The translations under genes were made by a program, and so were the position numbers. Positions 36,463-42,557 of a DNA stretch of 42,557 nucleotides are shown piece after piece. The stretch comes from an uncultured Actinomycetes bacterium (GTDB lineage: Bacteria > Actinomycetota > Actinomycetes > Nanopelagicales > Nanopelagicaceae). The DNA lies in the NCBI GenBank assembly GCA_903874255.1, contig CAIQRN010000081.1, forward strand, positions 1 to 42,557, written 5' to 3'. The notes beneath the pieces were generated by a model. The model did not search any database. It was not told the DNA's origin and saw only the letters and a list, made by a program, of their open reading frames with translations. Every line of letters begins with the position of its first letter. Positions within the stretch are counted from its first letter, which is position 1.

Positions 36463-37036
36463 AGAAGTGAAGTCAGGTTCTGCAGGAACTCCCCTCCTGC
36501 AGGAATCTGCTTACACAATCAGTCACGAATACAACGCAGTTACAGCTGACGATCTTCGGGATCTAAAGCAGAAGTTAGATGCCGCTCCAGATAGGGAAAA
36601 GTACGGGCGCTATCGAGCGCGGTTGTTCTACGGCAATTTACGGCGCTGGCAAAGACAGGGGCTGCACTTTCTATATGTCAGCGGAGTTGGCACGAAAGAA
36701 TGCACATGCGGTTTGGTGCTCCATGAAAATGCCGAGGCTGATCAAGAAAAAGCAGTTTTTGTTTCAAATGTGATTCAAGAAAAGCTGCGTGAAATTGAAC
36801 TCGAAAAACTGCAACTGGTAAAAGGTCATATGAGTTTGCCTTCGTTGAAAGTACCAACAGTGGCACTAATAGTTAATTTCACCTTTAAGGAAAGCATTAA
36901 TGATTATCTCTGGAACGCAATGTGCCAGGAGTGCGGCGAATACTTAGTGCAGGCAAGAGATAGCGAGGCGAAATTATTTGTCAAAGAACACAACAAGGGC
37001 TGTGGGCCAAAAAAGTTGAAGAAAGAAGGTAAATGA
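36449..37036 (+). CDS. Hypothetical Cys-rich protein
   Basis: ORF overlaps TPR2 3' end; CTCG and CQECGEYLVQARDSEAKLFVKEHNKGC putative metal-binding residues; start at MKLRKEV proposed. Confidence 0.65.
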   Translation: MKLRKEVKSGSAGTPLLQESAYTISHEYNAVTADDLRDLKQKLDAAPDREKYGRYRARLFYGNLRRWQRQGLHFLYVSGVGTKECTCGLVLHENAEADQEKAVFVSNVIQEKLREIELEKLQLVKGHMSLPSLKVPTVALIVNFTFKESINDYLWNAMCQECGEYLVQARDSEAKLFVKEHNKGCGPKKLKKEGK

Positions 37037-37039
37037 GTT

Positions 37040-37156
37040 ATGGGAAATGTAGCTAACCGGCAATGTCCGATGTGCCGTAGTACCGATATCGACCAGAAAT
37101 GGAATCTGGCGAACTATTACTTCCAGTGCAATACGTGCGGTGAGAGATGGAAATGA
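37040..37156 (+). CDS. 38-aa zinc-ribbon microprotein
   Basis: ATG 3 nt after the upstream stop: MGNVANRQCPMCRSTDIDQKWNLANYYFQCNTCGERWK*, two CxxC knuckles; missing from ORF track because <60 aa. Confidence 0.75.
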   Translation: MGNVANRQCPMCRSTDIDQKWNLANYYFQCNTCGERWK

Positions 37157-37169
37157 TGTAGGAAGTAAA

Positions 37170-37206
37170 TATAAAGAGGGGCCGGCATGAGCCAGCCCCT
37201 CTTTAT
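37170..37206. terminator. Bidirectional intrinsic terminator
   Basis: TATAAAGAGGGGC...GCCCCTCTTTATA perfect 13-bp inverted repeat. Confidence 0.88.
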
Positions 37207-37218
37207 ACTTTCTAAAAT

Positions 37219-37572
37219 TTAAGCGTTTATTGCCATCACCTGCGTCACCGCAGCGACAATGCAAATTACCAAGCAGAAGATGCGGAAAGCTCCCCATGGA
37301 GTTTGCTTGCCGCCATTTGCATATACAGAGTTTTCATCGCCAACATCTTGAGAAAGTGCTGCAAACATCTTGAGCTCTGTATCAAAAGATAAGAAACTGG
37401 CGATATTGAGAATGATTACAAACGCAGTCAAGGCTAATTGAGTCTGGCTGTTCAAATGAGCAAAACAGGTAATTGCAATCGAGGCTGCATTACCCATAAG
37501 AAATGTCATGCGAGTGGTGTTAAAGCCGAGCTCTGCGTTGTGTGCTCGTTGTGCGATGAGATGTTGATCCAT
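37219..37572 (-). CDS. Small membrane protein
   Basis: 117 aa with about 3 TM segments; no family recognised. Confidence 0.65.
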   Translation of the reverse strand: MDQHLIAQRAHNAELGFNTTRMTFLMGNAASIAITCFAHLNSQTQLALTAFVIILNIASFLSFDTELKMFAALSQDVGDENSVYANGGKQTPWGAFRIFCLVICIVAAVTQVMAINA

Positions 37573-37670
37573 TTTTCTGCCTCTCCGTTGAAGTAGTAAG
37601 GATTTCTGGAGATAACTTTCCTACAAACTGGGGCGAATTTCAGTAAACACACCGATTGTTTACTTAGGCT

Positions 37671-38195
37671 TCACTCAGATAGTGGGATAACAATCTCGTT
37701 GTATTGCAGGAAACCTGGCTTAAAGGGCGGATCAAAGCGGCAGACTCTCGTTTCATCCGACAGCGCAATGTTTTCTTTGGCCGCAGCCGAGCGAAGTTCT
37801 TCGATTTTCTTATTGGCCACTTCGGCAGTTGCTTTGCCTCGAAAGGATAAGGCCACGCATTTTTCTGCTTTTAGTTCGCGTAAAACTACGCGTGCATCAT
37901 TTGGATCTGGCATATCGGCCATAGTGCTTCCGGCGGGCATTACGAAAGAGACAAACCAGTCATCTGATTTGTTGGTCTCTACATTTTGGGCGGCAATAAC
38001 TGGGGCGGTCATGGCAATTTTTTGTGATGCGGTATTGCCTTTTGATATGTAATTAAAGAGAGAGCCAAATGCCGCACTTGATCCATCGGAAAAATTTGCT
38101 TTGGTTTTAACTTCGGCGATAACGCAGGGCATGTACTCGCGAATTTCGAAATCGTTATAGGTTTTAAGTGTTCGAAACTCTTGTCTGGCGGTCAT
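37671..38195 (-). CDS. SOUL family heme-binding protein
   Basis: FEIREYMPCVIAEVKT...AFGSLFNYISKGNTASQKIAMTAPV typical of SOUL/HBP. Confidence 0.92.
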   Translation of the reverse strand: MTARQEFRTLKTYNDFEIREYMPCVIAEVKTKANFSDGSSAAFGSLFNYISKGNTASQKIAMTAPVIAAQNVETNKSDDWFVSFVMPAGSTMADMPDPNDARVVLRELKAEKCVALSFRGKATAEVANKKIEELRSAAAKENIALSDETRVCRFDPPFKPGFLQYNEIVIPLSE

Positions 38196-38215
38196 GGTTT
38201 CAAGGGTATCTTGAA

Positions 38216-38836
38216 TTAGAAAATTAAGCCCATGATGCATTCATTGGCATCTTCGGTGACTTCGATAAAGCCAAACTTCTTATAAAAGGCACGGGCGCGA
38301 TCATTCTTTGAAGACATGTGTAGGTGCACCCCAGTTGAACCTGCAGTTTTTAATTCATCCAGTAAGTAGGCAATCATGGCTTTGCCATAACCCGCGCTTT
38401 GATGTGATTCAAGGATGTCGATGTGCAGGTGTGATGGATACTTCGCAATTAATGCTGGGTCGCTAAAACCTTGCTTAGCTAAATCTTTAAGCAGATCTTG
38501 ATCTGAGGCTGTGATCTCAGAATCTACTTGGACATATTTTGCTTTCGTGGTTGACCAATAACCTTGGGCTAACGTGTTTTCAAATGCTTGAGTATCTAGA
38601 ACGCCAAGCAAGTAGCCAACTACTTTGTTGTCAGCGATTAGGGCATATGCAAAATCGGGTTGGTGTAGAACATATGGGGCGACATAAATATCTCCGACAA
38701 GTTCGGGCAGTTTATGAAGGTGTGTGGCATCTTTACCGGAGTCGCCAGTCTGTAAACAGATGCGCAGTAAATCGGGAAGATCGGCGGCAGTTGCAGAGCG
38801 CAACACCACACCACTACCTAAATGCGCCTCTTTCAC
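38216..38836 (-). CDS. GNAT family N-acetyltransferase
   Basis: LHIDILESHQSAGYGKAMIAYLLDEL...VHLHMSSKNDRARAFYKKFGFIEV. Confidence 0.88.
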   Translation of the reverse strand: MKEAHLGSGVVLRSATAADLPDLLRICLQTGDSGKDATHLHKLPELVGDIYVAPYVLHQPDFAYALIADNKVVGYLLGVLDTQAFENTLAQGYWSTTKAKYVQVDSEITASDQDLLKDLAKQGFSDPALIAKYPSHLHIDILESHQSAGYGKAMIAYLLDELKTAGSTGVHLHMSSKNDRARAFYKKFGFIEVTEDANECIMGLIF

Positions 38837-38876
38837 GCCATAATCGTACCCTCGCGCATGGAAAGAGGTAGATACG

Positions 38877-40532
38877 TTGGCAAGCATTGCAGGTAGCTAT
38901 ATCGCTATCGATGCCGGTGGAACTCGCTTGCGCGGCTTTGAATCTATTGGTGGCACAGAGTTTTCTGGTGCCGGAGTACGACATACACAATCGTTGGCCT
39001 TTGATTTGGCGCAATCAATTGTGGGCACAATCCCCTATGAAGTGAGCGAAGTTGAAACTTTAGTCTTGAGTTTGGCGGCGATTCCGCAAAAAATTGAAGA
39101 TCGTGAACTTTTAGCTGCCGCGATTTGGCAGCGATTAAAGTTTTCACAGTTGATAATTGTTTCAGATACCAAGGCTGCAGCGTTAAGTAGTCAAACACAA
39201 GCAGATTTAACGATTGCTGTTGGTACTGGAATAACTGCCTTGGTTGATTCCGGTGAGAATAAATTTGAACTAACGGGCCATGGCTATTTAATTGGTGATG
39301 AAGCAAGTGGGTATTGGATCGGGCGAAGTGGAGTTAATGCTGCGCTGCGCGCCGATGAAGGGCGCGGGCCAACTACTAGCTTGTTGAAATCGGCGACTGA
39401 TTTTTATCATGTGCCGGCGGCGCAGTTGGCGGATTATTTACATCAATTGCCTAATCCAGTAACACAGATTGCCGCTTTTGCTCCAATGGTTGTTGCTGCA
39501 GCAAGTGAAGGTGATGCCCAGGCTTCGTTGATAATTTCACAAGCGGCCGAAGAAATCGTGGAACTTATCAAGATTGCTATTTCACGCGCTGGCGTTAAAA
39601 CTGTGGCACTTATTGGAGGCGCAATCCCCCGCGATGGCTTGCTCCACAGCCAAGTTGTAGCAGGTGGTAAAGATCTAGGAATTGAATTTGTGAATTCAAC
39701 TGCCGAACCGCTAGCCGGTGCGCGAAAGATTGCCGAAGATAATGCGCTGCACAATCAAGAGATTGTGATTCACAGTTCGCACATCAGTACCGAAACTTGG
39801 AGCAACTTGTATTTGCTCAACGCCCAGGATTTGTTGGGGCAGGTTGCACTGACCCAACATGGCGCAGTTGCTGATTGCGTGCAGCTATTTGCCGATGCGT
39901 TATCAAAGGGCAAAATGATTCACACCTTTGGCACTGGGCATTCGCATTTATTAGCCGAAGAGATTTTCTATCGCGCAGGTGGTTTAGCTGCCGTCTATCC
40001 GATTCTGGATGAGCGTTTAATGCTCCATAAAGATGTCGTTAAAGGCAGTCAGAATGAACGTTTGCCTGGCTTGGCCCAAGAGTTATTGGATAAGCATCCT
40101 GTCGCCGCCGGTGATGTGGTGATTGTTATTTCAAATAGCGGTGGCAACCAAGTCACTATTGATTTAGTCAATCTTTCAAAAGCTGCGGGTGCATCGGTAA
40201 TTGCGGTGACAAGTATTAACCATGCAACTAGCGGTGCGGCAAGATCAAATGCGGCGCAGAAGATTCATCAGCTGGCCGATGTGGTTTTAGATAATTCAGG
40301 TGTCGTGGGTGATGCATCAGTACAAGTTGCTGGCTCATTGATGTCAGTTGGGCCAACATCAACTGTTATTGGCGGGGCGCTGCTGCAATCTGTGGTCGTT
40401 GGAACTGTGGCTGAATTAGTTAAACGCGGGGTTGCCCCTGAAATATTCTTGAGCAGCAACTTAGCTAATGGCGATGAAAATAATGCGAAATTATTTGATA
40501 AATATCGCCCGCTTATTGATCTTTATAACTAA
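38877..40532 (+). CDS. Fusion: BadF/BadG-type N-acetylglucosamine-kinase-like domain + SIS sugar-phosphate domain
   Basis: N-term YIAIDAGGTRLRGFES...AVGTGITAL...LIGDEASGYWIGRSG; C-term HTFGTGHSHLLAEEIFYRAGG...GDVVIVISNSGGNQVTIDL. Confidence 0.88.
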   Translation: MASIAGSYIAIDAGGTRLRGFESIGGTEFSGAGVRHTQSLAFDLAQSIVGTIPYEVSEVETLVLSLAAIPQKIEDRELLAAAIWQRLKFSQLIIVSDTKAAALSSQTQADLTIAVGTGITALVDSGENKFELTGHGYLIGDEASGYWIGRSGVNAALRADEGRGPTTSLLKSATDFYHVPAAQLADYLHQLPNPVTQIAAFAPMVVAAASEGDAQASLIISQAAEEIVELIKIAISRAGVKTVALIGGAIPRDGLLHSQVVAGGKDLGIEFVNSTAEPLAGARKIAEDNALHNQEIVIHSSHISTETWSNLYLLNAQDLLGQVALTQHGAVADCVQLFADALSKGKMIHTFGTGHSHLLAEEIFYRAGGLAAVYPILDERLMLHKDVVKGSQNERLPGLAQELLDKHPVAAGDVVIVISNSGGNQVTIDLVNLSKAAGASVIAVTSINHATSGAARSNAAQKIHQLADVVLDNSGVVGDASVQVAGSLMSVGPTSTVIGGALLQSVVVGTVAELVKRGVAPEIFLSSNLANGDENNAKLFDKYRPLIDLYN

Positions 40533-40533
40533 C

Positions 40534-41346
40534 TTACTTAACTGCGCCTTCAGTTAAACCTTCAATAACTTTACGGTTAAAGATTACGTACACAATAATC
40601 ATTGGTACGGTAACAATAGTCAGGGCGGCAAAGAGTAAGTGATAATTCGTTGAATAGCGGGTTGAGAAGGTAAGCAAGCCAGTTGGAATAGTTTTTAGAT
40701 CATCGTTTTGAATATAGACCAGGGCCAGCAAGAATTCATTCCACGCGCTCAATACTGTAAATACAGCAACCGTGGCGATACCGGGCTTGAGCATTGGAAT
40801 CAAAATAGTTTGATAAACCTTTAAATCACTTGCGCCATCAACGCGCGCGGCTTCAAAAATCTCTTTGGGCAGGTTTTGTATATACGCGCGGAATAACCAG
40901 ATTGCCAGCGGCAGACCCATTGCGGTGTAAGGCAAGATTAAAGCCATGCGTGTGTCTTTGATTCCAAGAAAATCAAAGAGGGCGTTCTGTGCAATGAAAT
41001 AGGACTGCAGAGGCAAAATTAATCCTAAAGTAATCAGGGCCATTAACTGCTTTGAGAATTTAAATTTCAGTCGTGAGAATGCAAAAGCGGCCATTGAACC
41101 AAAGAGTAAAACTGCGCTGGTGCATGTGCCAGTGACAATCGCACTGTTGATTGCATATTTGCCCAAGCCACCTGAAATGAAAGCTTCACCGAAAACGCTG
41201 AAATCCCAGCTGGTTGGTAATGACAAAGGATTCATAGTGATTTCTTCATTGCTCTTGAGCGAAGAAAGCGCCATCCAAAGCAATGGCACAAAGTAAATGA
41301 GCGAATACATCATCATAGCTATATGAAAAATTGGATTACGTTTCAT
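40534..41346 (-). CDS. Carbohydrate ABC transporter permease (MalG-like)
   Basis: EAARVDGASDLKVYQTILIPMLKPGI permease motif; 6 TM. Confidence 0.92.
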   Translation of the reverse strand: MKRNPIFHIAMMMYSLIYFVPLLWMALSSLKSNEEITMNPLSLPTSWDFSVFGEAFISGGLGKYAINSAIVTGTCTSAVLLFGSMAAFAFSRLKFKFSKQLMALITLGLILPLQSYFIAQNALFDFLGIKDTRMALILPYTAMGLPLAIWLFRAYIQNLPKEIFEAARVDGASDLKVYQTILIPMLKPGIATVAVFTVLSAWNEFLLALVYIQNDDLKTIPTGLLTFSTRYSTNYHLLFAALTIVTVPMIIVYVIFNRKVIEGLTEGAVK

Positions 41347-42224
41347 TAGTACTCCACCACCAAATCATCTTTGGTGCGCAATTTGTTATAGAGCAAACCA
41401 ACTGCCACTACAACAAGAGTCAAAATAACAGCTAGCGCGGAGCCGTAACCCATCTGCTGATCGCGGAAAACAACGCGAACTAAATAGGTAGTTGGTACTT
41501 GGGTTGTGTCATATGGTCCACCGTTAGTTAATACATAGACCAAATCAAATACTTGAATACCGCCAGTAAAACAAAGCAAGATAGCAACTTCAGTCAAATT
41601 CTTAATCATTGGAATCTTGATACCACGCAGTAGTTGCCACTCTGTTGCACCATCTAATCGCGCAGATTCAATAATGGTGCTCGGGATTCGCTGGAAACCT
41701 GCATAAAAGATTGCCATATAGAAGCCGGCAAAGATCCAACCCGAAATTACTGAGATAGAAAGCAGCGCAGTTGATTGATCGCCCAGCCAGATATGTTGCC
41801 AGGATTCAAGACCTAGTTGGCCTAATAAGCGATTAAGAATTCCTAAATCAGGGTTAAGTAAGAAAGTCCAAAGGACAGAGATAACAACAAGCGGCAACAT
41901 CACGGGGGTAAAGAAAGCAACGCGGTAAAAAGTTGTATTCGACTTTGAGCTAACCAGCCCGGCTAGTAATAATCCGATGACAACTTCTAAAATTAAAGTG
42001 GCAGCTACATAAACGGCAACATGCCAGTACGAATTCATATAAATCTTGTCATGAAATGCGTGGGTGAAGTTTTCAAAGCCAACGAAACTTGGCGTACTAA
42101 AACCATTCCAATCGGTCAGGCTTAAACCAAATGTGGCCATGATTGGTCCAAGAATTGCAATTGCAAAGATAGTAAAAGCAGGAGCGACCAGGAAGTAGGG
42201 AATCCAACGTGCTGTCGGTTTCAT
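41346..42224 (-). CDS. Carbohydrate ABC transporter permease (MalF-like)
   Basis: ESARLDGATEWQLLRGIKIPMIKN permease motif; ATGA overlap with the downstream permease. Confidence 0.92.
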   Translation of the reverse strand: MKPTARWIPYFLVAPAFTIFAIAILGPIMATFGLSLTDWNGFSTPSFVGFENFTHAFHDKIYMNSYWHVAVYVAATLILEVVIGLLLAGLVSSKSNTTFYRVAFFTPVMLPLVVISVLWTFLLNPDLGILNRLLGQLGLESWQHIWLGDQSTALLSISVISGWIFAGFYMAIFYAGFQRIPSTIIESARLDGATEWQLLRGIKIPMIKNLTEVAILLCFTGGIQVFDLVYVLTNGGPYDTTQVPTTYLVRVVFRDQQMGYGSALAVILTLVVVAVGLLYNKLRTKDDLVVEY

Positions 42225-42275
42225 TCCCCTACCTTCCTGGTCGCTTGCCTACTTATGTACTACTGATCGAAAAGT

Positions 42276-42557
42276 TTACTTAAGTGCAGCAACCTTTTCT
42301 TGCGCCACATCAAGTGCGGCTTGTGGTGTCGACTTGCCACCAATTACTTCGGCTTGCGCCGCATTTAATGCATCGGCAACTGGAAGTGCAAAACCGGTAT
42401 CAGGTGGTGCAACAACAACTTTTGCTCCATCTAGCAGAGCATTGATTTTCGCAGTCAGTGGATCAAGGCTTCCGCTAGCAAGGGATTTCAGAAGAAGAAC
42501 TGTTCCTGAATCTGCAATCTTCTTTGCATTCTCAGTGTTATAAAGCTCTTTGAAGAA
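42276..42557 (-). CDS. ABC transporter sugar-binding protein, C-terminal part (truncated by window edge)
   Basis: Minus frame FFKELYNTENAKKIADSGTVLLLKSLASGSLDPLTAKINALLDGAKVVVAPPDTGFALPVADALNAAQAEVIGGKSTPQAALDVAQEKVAALK*, directly upstream of the permeases. Confidence 0.75.
   Translation of the reverse strand, partial: FFKELYNTENAKKIADSGTVLLLKSLASGSLDPLTAKINALLDGAKVVVAPPDTGFALPVADALNAAQAEVIGGKSTPQAALDVAQEKVAALK

Noticed and set aside
42334-42543. 69-aa + strand ORF at the right edge
   Set aside because: Antisense to the truncated ABC substrate-binding protein gene.
1-42557. CRISPR array, tRNA or rRNA genes, IS elements or prophage
   Set aside because: None seen: no regularly spaced direct repeats, no T-loop/CCA-type tRNA signatures, no transposase, integrase or structural phage proteins in the ORF track.

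Overview
Low-GC actinobacterial chromosome segment; gene content resembles freshwater Nanopelagicales/acI-type genomes, but that taxonomy is inference. Housekeeping flanks: metX-metY with a SAM-IV-like riboswitch, NUDIX, DinG-like helicase, DODA dioxygenase, nrdR-nrdJ (B12-dependent RNR) with tandem NrdR boxes, and a divergent lexA / LysM (YneA/DivS-like) pair with two LexA boxes. On the right are a GlcNAc-kinase-like/SIS fusion and a sugar ABC transporter. Between them (about 21.3-37.2 kb) lies a dense defense-type island with no recognisable integrase or transposase. It holds an adenine methylase plus PD-(D/E)XK-like partner (R-M), an Mrr-type endonuclease, a DUF262/DUF1524 (GmrSD-like) protein, a HEPN protein (RX4H), a HelD-like SF1 helicase with a C-terminal zinc finger, two paralogous TPR proteins, a GIY-YIG (T5orf172-like) protein and a NERD-SF1 helicase. 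The best candidates for something undescribed are: (1) a putative SOS/LexA-controlled cassette TPR - HelD-like helicase - HEPN - DUF262 on the minus strand; (2) a divergent promoter at 35.2 kb driving a putative pseudoknotted structured RNA/leader, then a paralogous TPR gene, a 217-aa Cys-rich protein and an unannotated 38-aa zinc-ribbon microprotein. All calls come from reading the sequence and ORF translations; no database search was run.
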